Part shown: positions 1 to 6,655 of the stretch, one piece after another | Layout: every line of letters starts with the position of its first letter | Position numbering within the stretch: the first letter of the stretch is position 1 | Source: Paenibacillus endophyticus | Lineage (GTDB): Bacteria > Bacillota > Bacilli > Paenibacillales > Paenibacillaceae | DNA: 64,000 bases | Direction of reading: 5' to 3' | Assembly: GCF_014192395.1 (NCBI RefSeq) | Contig: NZ_JACHXW010000019.1 | Location: 1 to 64,000, forward strand | Notes under the pieces: generated by a model | What the model saw: the letters and a program-made list of their open reading frames with translations, nothing else | Told to the model about the DNA's origin: nothing | The model's database searches: none | Translations under genes and position numbers: made by a program

Positions 1-79
1 CGACGAGGTTGATAGGTTCGGGGTGGAAGCACAGCAATGTGTGTAGCTGACGAATACTAATCGGTCGAGGGCTTATCCT
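1..79 (+). rRNA. 23S ribosomal RNA, 3' end (partial)
   Basis: The first bases match the conserved 3' end of bacterial 23S rRNA: the GGTTGATAGG helix, the CTGACGAATACTAATCGG segment and the GAGGGCTTA end. The gene enters from the left edge. The exact 3' end is approximate. No 5S rRNA gene is recognisable between it and the first tRNA (about 110 bases). Confidence 0.93.
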
Positions 80-191
80 AAACACGTTTACTCGGACCCA
101 TACATCCGGTAGACAGCAGCAGTAAAGGTTCAGCAACCTTATCTTTCGTATCCAGTTTTCAGGGCGTAACTTGCTTTGAAATTGCTTATAT

Positions 192-267
192 TCCCTGATA
201 GCTCAGTTGGTAGAGCACTCGACTGTTAATCGAGTTGTCACAGGTTCGAGTCCTGTTCGGGGAGCCA
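192..267 (+). tRNA. tRNA-Asn (GTT)
   Basis: Complete cloverleaf with anticodon GTT, a 7-bp acceptor stem TCCCTGA/TCGGGGA, a GGTTCGAGTCC T-loop and an encoded CCA. First of 16 closely spaced tRNAs after the 23S gene. Confidence 0.97.
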
Positions 268-271
268 TTGT

Positions 272-362
272 AGAGAGGTGTCCGAGTGGTCGAAGGAGCA
301 CGATTGGAAATCGTGTAGGCTCTAACCGGGTCTCGAGGGTTCGAATCCCTTCCTCTCTGCCA
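272..362 (+). tRNA. tRNA-Ser (GGA)
   Basis: Long variable arm typical of class II tRNA, anticodon GGA, acceptor AGAGAGG/CCTCTCT, encoded CCA. Confidence 0.96.
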
Positions 363-366
363 GCAA

Positions 367-441
367 GGCCCGTTGGTCAAGTGGTTAAGACACCTCCCTT
401 TCACGGAGGTAACAGGGGTTCGAGTCCCCTACGGGTCACCA
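367..441 (+). tRNA. tRNA-Glu (TTC)
   Basis: Anticodon TTC in a CCTCC/GGAGG stem, acceptor GGCCCGT/ACGGGTC, discriminator A and encoded CCA. Confidence 0.96.
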
Positions 442-508
442 TTTACTTTTCAAAAAGTTATTGACAAGAGCAAAGTGCCTATGATAAGATATAAAGGTCG
501 CTCAACAT

Positions 509-584
509 GGAGGATTAGCTCAGCTGGGAGAGCATCTGCCTTACAAGCAGAGGGTCGGCGGTTCGATCCCGTCATCCTCCACCA
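509..584 (+). tRNA. tRNA-Val (TAC)
   Basis: Anticodon TAC, acceptor GGAGGAT/ATCCTCC, encoded CCA. About 67 bases separate it from the preceding tRNA, one of the larger spacers in the array. Confidence 0.96.
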
Positions 585-599
585 TTATTTTTGTAACGA

Positions 600-676
<77 letters not shown>

Positions 677-715
677 AAAATCTTTACCATTCGGAAGTTT
701 CCGAGAATTTGATGT

Positions 716-792
716 GGAGCTGTGGTGTAGTGGCCCAACATGCCTGCCTGTCACGCAGGAGACCGCGGGTTCGAATCCCGTCAGCTCCGCCA
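716..792 (+). tRNA. tRNA-Asp (GTC)
   Basis: Anticodon GTC in a CCTGC/GCAGG stem, acceptor GGAGCTG/CAGCTCC, discriminator G and encoded CCA. Confidence 0.96.
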
Positions 793-806
793 TTCAAAAA
801 ACATCA

Positions 807-882
<76 letters not shown>

Positions 883-915
883 TTTTAGAAGTACAAGCAA
901 TAAACAAGTGAATAT

Positions 916-991
<76 letters not shown>

Positions 992-994
992 CAT

Positions 995-1079
995 GGAGGA
1001 TTAGTGAAGTGGCTAAACACGGCAGACTGTAAATCTGCTCTCTCTGAGTTCGGTGGTTCGAATCCATCATCCTCCACCA
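995..1079 (+). tRNA. tRNA-Tyr (GTA)
   Basis: Class II tRNA with a long variable arm, anticodon GTA in a GCAGA/TCTGC stem, encoded CCA. Only 3 bases separate it from tRNA-Thr. Confidence 0.96.
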
Positions 1080-1088
1080 GTTTACCTT

Positions 1089-1162
1089 AGGGGCATAGTT
1101 TAAAGGTAGAACAAAGGTCTCCAAAACCTTTGGTGTGGGTTCAATTCCTGCTGCCCCTGCCA
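1089..1162 (+). tRNA. tRNA-Trp (CCA)
   Basis: Anticodon CCA in an AAGGT/ACCTT stem, acceptor AGGGGCA/TGCCCCT, discriminator G and encoded CCA. Confidence 0.95.
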
Positions 1163-1179
1163 ACTAAATATATCAATAT

Positions 1180-1256
1180 GGCGGTCGTGGCGAAGTGGTT
1201 AACGCATCGGTTTGTGGATCCGACACTCGGGGGTTCAATTCCCCTCGATCGCCCCA
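1180..1256 (+). tRNA. tRNA-His (GTG)
   Basis: Anticodon GTG. It has the extra 5' G opposite discriminator C that is specific to histidine tRNA, and an encoded CCA. Confidence 0.95.
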
Positions 1257-1282
1257 TTAATTTTAAAACAGATGTTTCATGT

Positions 1283-1357
1283 TGGGGATTAGCCAAGCGG
1301 TAAGGCAACGGACTTTGACTCCGTCATTCTCAGGTTCGATCCCTGAATCCCCAGCCA
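1283..1357 (+). tRNA. tRNA-Gln (TTG)
   Basis: Anticodon TTG in an ACGGA/TCCGT stem, acceptor TGGGGAT/ATCCCCA, discriminator G, encoded CCA. Confidence 0.95.
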
Positions 1358-1364
1358 TTTATTT

Positions 1365-1439
1365 GCGGAAGTGGCTCAGCGGTAGAGCATCGCCTTGCCA
1401 AGGCGAGGGTCGCGGGTTCGATTCCCGTCTTCCGCTCCA
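1365..1439 (+). tRNA. tRNA-Gly (GCC)
   Basis: Anticodon GCC in a TCGCC/GGCGA stem, acceptor GCGGAAG/CTTCCGC, encoded CCA. Confidence 0.96.
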
Positions 1440-1446
1440 TTTATTT

Positions 1447-1520
1447 GGCGCCATAGCCAAGTGGTAAGGCAGAGCTCTGCAAAAGCTCTACCCCCAGTTC
1501 GAGTCTGGGTGGCGCCTCCA
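1447..1520 (+). tRNA. tRNA-Cys (GCA)
   Basis: Anticodon GCA in an AGAGC/GCTCT stem, acceptor GGCGCCA paired with TGGCGCC, discriminator T (usual for Cys) and encoded CCA. Confidence 0.95.
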
Positions 1521-1544
1521 CAATCTTCTCTTGTAATAACATAT

Positions 1545-1621
1545 GTGCCCTTAGCTCAGCTGGATAGAGCGTTTGACTACGAATCAAAAGGCCAGGAGTT
1601 CGAATCTCTTAGGGCACGCCA
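1545..1621 (+). tRNA. tRNA-Arg (ACG)
   Basis: Anticodon ACG (first base expected to be deaminated to inosine), acceptor GTGCCCT/AGGGCAC, discriminator G, encoded CCA. Confidence 0.95.
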
Positions 1622-1634
1622 TCTTTACTGATTT

Positions 1635-1713
1635 GCCGATGTGGCGGAATGGCAGACGCGCGCGACTCAAAATCGTGAGGGAAACCGTGGAGGTTCGAGT
1701 CCTCTCATCGGCA
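1635..1713 (+). tRNA. tRNA-Leu (CAA)
   Basis: Class II tRNA with anticodon CAA in a CGCGA/TCGTG stem and acceptor GCCGATG/CATCGGC. Unlike the other 15 tRNAs, the discriminator A is followed by TCA rather than CCA. CCA therefore must be added after transcription. It is the last gene before the terminator. Confidence 0.93.
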
Positions 1714-1729
1714 TCATATTTTAAACTCA

Positions 1730-1766
1730 AACTCTTAAGATCTTTATGATCTTAAGAGTTTTTTTG
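1730..1766 (+). terminator. Terminator of the rRNA/tRNA operon
   Basis: A 13-bp stem (AACTCTTAAGATC with its complement around a TTTAT loop) is followed at once by a run of T. It ends the tRNA array. Confidence 0.93.
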
Positions 1767-1797
1767 TGCTTGGTTTTATAAATTATGAAATAGCCTC

Positions 1798-1840
1798 TTT
1801 ACAGCTCTCTTTGACTAGTGTACTATTTAACTAACACACA
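1798..1840 (+). promoter_or_regulatory. Candidate promoter and YtrA-type operator
   Basis: TTTACA (1798-1803) and TACTAT (1821-1826) lie 17 bases apart upstream of the first ABC gene. The -10 overlaps AGTGTA, which is followed by a loosely complementary TAACACA. YtrA-family GntR proteins are known to bind AGTGTA-type inverted repeats, and the operon encodes such a regulator. The palindrome is imperfect, so this is tentative. Confidence 0.35.
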
Positions 1841-1861
1841 AGAACACTGGAGGTTGCAAAG

Positions 1862-2815
1862 ATGGCTGTAACATCTGCTATAAAAGAAACTGCGCCTGTC
1901 CTTTCCTTACAGCAAGTAACGAAACGAATTGGCGGTAAAACGATTGTTGATCGCATGTCGTTTACTATTCAAAAAGGGGAAATAGTCGGTTTACTTGGTC
2001 CGAATGGCGCTGGGAAAACGACAACAATCAGGATGCTGGTAGGCCTTATTCAAATGTCGGAGGGAGACGTGTTCGTACAGGGGCATAGCATCCGTAATGA
2101 TTTCAGCAATGCCATTCGTCATATCGGCGCTATTATTGAAAACCCTGAGTTTTATCCGTACATGAGTGGGTGGGATAATCTAAAACAGTATCAGAGGATG
2201 GACAGCGGAATAACGGATGAACGCATCAAGATCGTTACTGAGCTGGTTGGTTTGGAAGCAGCTATGAACAAGAAGGTCAAGGCGTACTCTCTTGGCATGC
2301 GGCAGCGATTGGGTATTGCACAAGCGCTGCTAGGCAACCCATCCTTGCTAATTCTCGATGAGCCGACTAACGGTTTAGATCCAGCAGGCATTCGGGAGAT
2401 GCGCCAGTATTTGCAGCATATTGCAGACCATGAAGGCATTTCAATTCTCGTATCGAGCCACTTGCTATCTGAAATGGAGCTCATGTGCAGCCGGGTTGTT
2501 GTCATCCAAGAAGGAAAATATGTGACCGAGCGAGACTTGCATCAAGGAAAGGAGCAGTCACAGCTGCTGACGGTTAAAATTCGTGTGGATCAGCTGGACA
2601 GCGCGTATAAGATATCGTCCGCTATTCATGGGGTTGAGGTTGCAGGACTCGATAAGGAGCGTAATGAAATCGTTCTTTCCTTGCAGGATGAGCTGATCCC
2701 ACAAGTTGTTGCAAAGCTGGGTGAAGGGAAAATTAAAATATACCGAATTACTGAAACCAAGCTATCACTTGAAGAGGAATTCCTCAAATGGACAGGAGGC
2801 AGCCGCATTGCATAA
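1862..2815 (+). CDS. ABC transporter ATP-binding protein, BcrA/YtrB type
   Basis: A 317-residue cytoplasmic ATPase of the bacitracin/lantibiotic-export type (BcrA-like). Walker A GPNGAGKTTT lies near residues 47-56, the signature SLGMRQRLG near 140, Walker B LLILDEPTNGLD near 160, and the switch His in SSHLLSEME. The C-terminal 90 residues form the divergent accessory region usual in this subfamily. An AGGAGG-like site (ctggaggttg) precedes the ATG. It heads a five-gene operon and overlaps the start of its permease. By family it probably protects against, or exports, cell-wall-active compounds. The substrate cannot be read from the sequence. Confidence 0.9.
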   Translation: MAVTSAIKETAPVLSLQQVTKRIGGKTIVDRMSFTIQKGEIVGLLGPNGAGKTTTIRMLVGLIQMSEGDVFVQGHSIRNDFSNAIRHIGAIIENPEFYPYMSGWDNLKQYQRMDSGITDERIKIVTELVGLEAAMNKKVKAYSLGMRQRLGIAQALLGNPSLLILDEPTNGLDPAGIREMRQYLQHIADHEGISILVSSHLLSEMELMCSRVVVIQEGKYVTERDLHQGKEQSQLLTVKIRVDQLDSAYKISSAIHGVEVAGLDKERNEIVLSLQDELIPQVVAKLGEGKIKIYRITETKLSLEEEFLKWTGGSRIA

Positions 2816-3566
2816 CTTCGGCGGATTAATCACAAATGAATGGTTGAAAATGTCCAAAAAACGAAGCTTTTTTATTGGATATGCTGTAATGCTCGTAACA
2901 GTGATAGGCTTCGCTTTTTTGATCAAGCAGCTATCGAGCGAGGAGCTGCCTTCCATGCTTGATTTTACAGCTTCCATTATGACGACGAACGGGGTAGGCC
3001 AGATCGTTACGATCATAGCTGTCATCTTCACAGCAGGGATTGTCGCTAAGGAGCATCAACTAGGAACTATCAAGTTTTTGCTTATTAGAGCGCATGGCAG
3101 AAGCAAAATCTTGGCATCAAAATATGTCGCGGCTATTCTGTTTGCGGTTTCGCTTATTATTTTTACGATTGCTGCAGCATTAGCATCGAGCGGAGCATTA
3201 TTTGGATTCGCAACGGCCTCAGGTGATGGTACATGGCTGCTAGTCGCAAAAGGCATTCTTTTTCAAACGGTTTATACTTTGATTTATGTTAGCTTAACCT
3301 TTATGTTCGGCATCTTGACACGTTCGACGGGTGCGACGATTGGGATTGGAATGACGGCAGTCTTGCTTGAAGGCCTCATCCAAATGCTCCTCTCTCGATA
3401 TGAGTTTTCGAAATATCTTCTATTCATGAATATGGATTTGTCGTTGTTTGCAGGTGAAAATTCAACAATTAATGATTTAGTATTTCCAAGCGCCATTAGT
3501 GCGATTTATGTTTGCTTGTTTATTGCAGTGAGTTTTGTTTCATTTAAAAAACGTGACATCGCTTAG
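2808..3566 (+). CDS. ABC-2 type permease partner
   Basis: A membrane protein of about 252 residues with six probable transmembrane segments. It starts LHNFGGLITNEWLKM, the conserved N-terminal amphipathic start of BcrB/ABC-2 permeases. I chose TTG at 2808 because AGGAGG (2794-2799) sits 8 bases upstream, and this start overlaps the stop of the ATPase gene, indicating translational coupling. The frame stays open further upstream (to 2706), but that stretch lies inside the ATPase gene. It forms the channel half of the exporter. Confidence 0.85.
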   Translation: MHNFGGLITNEWLKMSKKRSFFIGYAVMLVTVIGFAFLIKQLSSEELPSMLDFTASIMTTNGVGQIVTIIAVIFTAGIVAKEHQLGTIKFLLIRAHGRSKILASKYVAAILFAVSLIIFTIAAALASSGALFGFATASGDGTWLLVAKGILFQTVYTLIYVSLTFMFGILTRSTGATIGIGMTAVLLEGLIQMLLSRYEFSKYLLFMNMDLSLFAGENSTINDLVFPSAISAIYVCLFIAVSFVSFKKRDIA

Positions 3567-3613
3567 TAGGCTAAGGCTGAACAAAATGGCATCGGAGAGG
3601 AGCAGGGGGAATT

Positions 3614-3988
3614 GTGAGCATAGAATTCGATAATAACTTACCTATCTACTTGCAAATTATGAACCATATCAAAAAAGAAATTATAGTTGGAAAGCTCAAG
3701 TCTGGCGATAAAATACCAGCGGTACGGGAGCTTGCTGTTGAACTTCAAATTAATCCAAACACGGTTCAGCGTGCTTTTCAAGAGCTGGAGCGTGAGCAAA
3801 TCGTAGAGACAAAGCGCGGACTGGGCAGATACGTGACGAGTGAGGAGTCGAAAATTATGGAGATCAAAAAGGAAATGGCTGGCGATCTGCTAGGCCGCTT
3901 TATACATGGGATGCAAGAGCTTGGCTTTGCTAATCAAGATATCGTAAACATCGTTTCGCAAGCTGTGGAAGATAAGGATAATGAATAG
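3614..3988 (+). CDS. GntR-family regulator, YtrA subfamily
   Basis: A 124-residue repressor with an N-terminal winged helix (IYLQIMNHIKKEIIVGKLKSG, PAVRELAVELQINPNTVQRAF at about residues 10-60) and only a short C-terminal tail. That short tail is typical of the YtrA subfamily of GntR proteins, which regulate ABC transporters. GTG start with an AGGGGGA site. It sits between two ABC pairs and overlaps the extended frame of the next gene. It probably represses this operon until an envelope antibiotic is sensed. Confidence 0.9.
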   Translation: MSIEFDNNLPIYLQIMNHIKKEIIVGKLKSGDKIPAVRELAVELQINPNTVQRAFQELEREQIVETKRGLGRYVTSEESKIMEIKKEMAGDLLGRFIHGMQELGFANQDIVNIVSQAVEDKDNE

Positions 3989-4001
3989 GAGAGATGATAC
4001 T

Positions 4002-4700
4002 GTGGAGAGCATATTGCAATTGAAGGACGTATCCAAATCCTATGGCGGCAAGAAGGCGCTGAAACAGGTGTCGCTCCAATTAGGCGCAGGTAAAATAATC
4101 GGACTGCTTGGCAGCAACGGCAGCGGTAAAAGTACGCTCATGAAGCTAGCAGCGGGCCTCATTCATCCAGCTTCAGGCACCGTTCAAGTTGGAGGCATGG
4201 AGGTAGGGCTAGAAACGAAAAAAATAACCTCCTTCATGCCCGATCGGCCGCTGACTGAGAAATGGATGCGGGTTGAGGATGCGGTTTTATTTTACAAAGA
4301 GTTTTATGCGGACTTTGATGCGGCGAAAGCAGAGGATATGCTTGGCTTTATGAAACTGAACAAACGGGATCGTGTTATAGAGTTGTCAAAGGGAATGAAT
4401 GAGCGTCTGCAGCTTACGCTTACATTATCTCGCAACGCAAAGCTTTATCTGCTCGATGAACCAATCGGCGGGGTTGATCCGGTAGCAAGAGCAAAGATAC
4501 TAGATGCGATCGTTAACTATTATAACGAGGAAAGCAGCTTGCTTGTCTCGACTCACCTTGTACGTGATATTGAGCGGATTTTTGATGAAGTGGTCTTCAT
4601 TCGCGAGGGAGAAATTGTGCTGCAGGACGAAGTAGAGAACATCCGGCTTAAGCATGGCAAAAGCGTCGATGAAATGTTCAAGGAGGTATTCGGAGAATGA
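4002..4700 (+). CDS. ABC transporter ATP-binding protein, YtrB type
   Basis: A 232-residue ATPase with Walker A GSNGSGKSTL, a signature replaced by LSKGMNERLQ, Walker B LYLLDEPIGGVD and switch His in STHLV. These resemble the YtrB/YhcH-type subunits found with YtrA. I chose GTG at 4002 because AGGAGA (3988-3993) lies 8 bases before it. An upstream ATG at 3981 would overlap the regulator gene and has no obvious ribosome site. The stop overlaps the next start by 4 bases. Confidence 0.87.
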   Translation: MESILQLKDVSKSYGGKKALKQVSLQLGAGKIIGLLGSNGSGKSTLMKLAAGLIHPASGTVQVGGMEVGLETKKITSFMPDRPLTEKWMRVEDAVLFYKEFYADFDAAKAEDMLGFMKLNKRDRVIELSKGMNERLQLTLTLSRNAKLYLLDEPIGGVDPVARAKILDAIVNYYNEESSLLVSTHLVRDIERIFDEVVFIREGEIVLQDEVENIRLKHGKSVDEMFKEVFGE

Positions 4701-5455
4701 TTAAGCTGCTGAAGTACGATTGGAAGCGGAGCAATGACGGTATTCTTAGCACGCTGGCCATATTGATTATTGTGCAAGCCGCGCTTAGCATCGTTGGATT
4801 AGTGAAAGACTGGGACGAAAATCTGATTGTCGGATTAAGCATATTCGGTTACGTGCTTGCGTTTATTTTATTGTTTATTCATAGCTTGCGGACATTCGAC
4901 ACCAATATAAAATCGTACAGCAGAAGGCTGCTTCCGCAGCATCCAATAAAGGGAATAGGGGCTTCTATCCTGCTATGCTGGATTGTTTTAGGCCTAATCA
5001 CGTTGATAGCAGCTATCCATATCCCAATCTTCGCTGCCTTTTCCAATAACGATTGGTCTTTCATTAAAGATAACATTAAATTTGTAGGTGCTGCCAAAGC
5101 CATTGTTATCGTAGAGATTTTGTGGGCGTACACCTTGTTCATTATTTCTATTCTTGCATCTATTACCGTCGCAGGATGCTTCCGGTTTAAGGGAGCTGCG
5201 TGGATAGGCATTATTTTCTTCTTTGCGATCCACTCTTTGCTCATATGGATCGATTACTTGCTGTTTGGTGATAACGAATCGTCTGCAGGTTTCGTTTCTA
5301 TTACTAGTGATGTAGGAGATACGACCAGCGTGACGCTAAGCTCGAATCTGAAAGTGGACTATTTTTTCGGCACGTTTTTGCTGGAGACGTTATTTACGGG
5401 AGCCCTCATATATCTTACAGTCTATCTCTTGAAGAAAAAGGTAGAGATTCAGTAA
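4697..5455 (+). CDS. Multi-spanning membrane protein, putative ABC permease
   Basis: 252 residues with about six hydrophobic segments (near residues 20-40, 55-65, 95-120, 140-165, 175-195 and 225-245). The soluble N-terminus MIKLLKYDWKRS is typical of ABC-2 permeases. The ATG overlaps the stop of the ATPase gene (ATGA), so it is the likely membrane partner of that ATPase. It is the last gene of the YtrA-type operon and is followed by a strong terminator. Confidence 0.8.
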   Translation: MIKLLKYDWKRSNDGILSTLAILIIVQAALSIVGLVKDWDENLIVGLSIFGYVLAFILLFIHSLRTFDTNIKSYSRRLLPQHPIKGIGASILLCWIVLGLITLIAAIHIPIFAAFSNNDWSFIKDNIKFVGAAKAIVIVEILWAYTLFIISILASITVAGCFRFKGAAWIGIIFFFAIHSLLIWIDYLLFGDNESSAGFVSITSDVGDTTSVTLSSNLKVDYFFGTFLLETLFTGALIYLTVYLLKKKVEIQ

Positions 5456-5466
5456 ATAGCATAAAG

Positions 5467-5506
5467 GAAAGGCGCTTGCGGGATGCGATCCCAAAGGCGC
5501 CTTTTT
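5467..5506. terminator. Terminator between convergent genes
   Basis: GGCGC and GCGCC arms enclose an inner GGGAT/ATCCC pairing and are followed by a T run on the plus strand. It sits between the stop of the ABC operon and the stop of the minus-strand SLH gene. Confidence 0.75.
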
Positions 5507-5512
5507 GCTGTT

Positions 5513-6559
5513 CTATTGCATGTTCTGCAAATCTCGCAGCTTGAGGATAGCGGTTAGTGCTTCAGCGCGTGTGGTATAGGCACTTGGAGCGAACAGATTG
5601 TTCCCTCTGCCCTCTAGAAGCCTGTTATGAACAGATTCAATAATCGCTGCTTTAGCCCAGCTCGGTATTTGCTCATGGTCGGAAAATAGCGTTGTGACTG
5701 ATTTGGTTAGATCGAAGCCTGCTGTACGAGCGAGAATAACCGCCATCTCCGCACGATTGATTTGGTTCTGTGCTCGGAACGTACGGTCCTCATACCCGGA
5801 TATAACGCCTGCTGAAGCTGCTTCAGCAATATAAGGTTTAGCCCAATTGTGGATAAGGTCAATATCAGTAAAATCTAATGTAACTTCGCTGTTAACGGTT
5901 ATGGGGAGCTGAACGGCACGTACTAGCATTGCTGTATATTCTGCTCTTGTGACCAAGTTATTAGGTCGAAAGGTTCCATCAGGGTAACCCGTGACGAAGC
6001 CAAGCTCAATCGCACGCAGCACATTAGCTTCTGCCCAGTGGCCCATAAGATCTGGAGGAGCTTGATAATCATTCTGCAGCTTAATGATGAAAATAGCTTT
6101 GATGTTTTTTGGGGATATTGTGACGGCAGCAGCTTTACTGTCCACCAGCTTTATTCTCTCTAGGCTAACGGCAGCCGAACCGGGTGCAATCGTTTCGAAG
6201 GCTAAGGTTGCAAGGCTGGCATTGCCATTATCGCCAGGGCTTTTGCCAAGCTTTGTATGCGCGAATACGATTTCCCCATCCTTGGCTGCAGTTGGAACAG
6301 AGAGACCTGTTTCATGTGCTGACGCGCTTTTGAAGCGAAGTTTGGAAGTATCATAGCGCAAACGCAGCTCATAGCCATACAAATCGACCAGCTGTATGCC
6401 TTCCACCGTAATGCGTACATCTTGGCTGACGACTGCCGTTGGTTGAGAGATCGCCAGTGAAAACGAAGGCAGAGCTTCACCAAATGCCATTGCTGGACGC
6501 AATAGAATGCCGATTAGCAAGATAATAACAAGATATGCCGATAGGGTTTTATATTTCAT
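5513..6559 (-). CDS. Secreted cohesin-domain protein with three SLH repeats
   Basis: 348 residues. The signal peptide runs to about residue 29 (ends AMAFGEA). A cohesin-type beta-sandwich covers about residues 31-158 (LYGYELRLRYDTSKLRF, GNASLATLAFE). Three SLH modules follow at about 170-215, 232-280 and 292-345, each with a TRAE or NRAE motif. SLH modules bind the secondary cell-wall polymer, so this protein should display a cohesin on the cell surface. It lies 97 bases downstream of a dockerin-bearing lyase on the same strand, probably in one transcript. The natural inference is that it anchors that enzyme or related ones. Direct binding is not shown by the sequence. Confidence 0.88.
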   Translation of the reverse strand: MKYKTLSAYLVIILLIGILLRPAMAFGEALPSFSLAISQPTAVVSQDVRITVEGIQLVDLYGYELRLRYDTSKLRFKSASAHETGLSVPTAAKDGEIVFAHTKLGKSPGDNGNASLATLAFETIAPGSAAVSLERIKLVDSKAAAVTISPKNIKAIFIIKLQNDYQAPPDLMGHWAEANVLRAIELGFVTGYPDGTFRPNNLVTRAEYTAMLVRAVQLPITVNSEVTLDFTDIDLIHNWAKPYIAEAASAGVISGYEDRTFRAQNQINRAEMAVILARTAGFDLTKSVTTLFSDHEQIPSWAKAAIIESVHNRLLEGRGNNLFAPSAYTTRAEALTAILKLRDLQNMQ

Positions 6560-6655
6560 ATGCGAGGACCATCCTTTAACGAAAAATGCGCGAGAGGAAG
6601 AAATGGATTCCTCCTCCCGCGGTTCGGAACGGTTGCTGAAGTTACGAGCAGTTGG

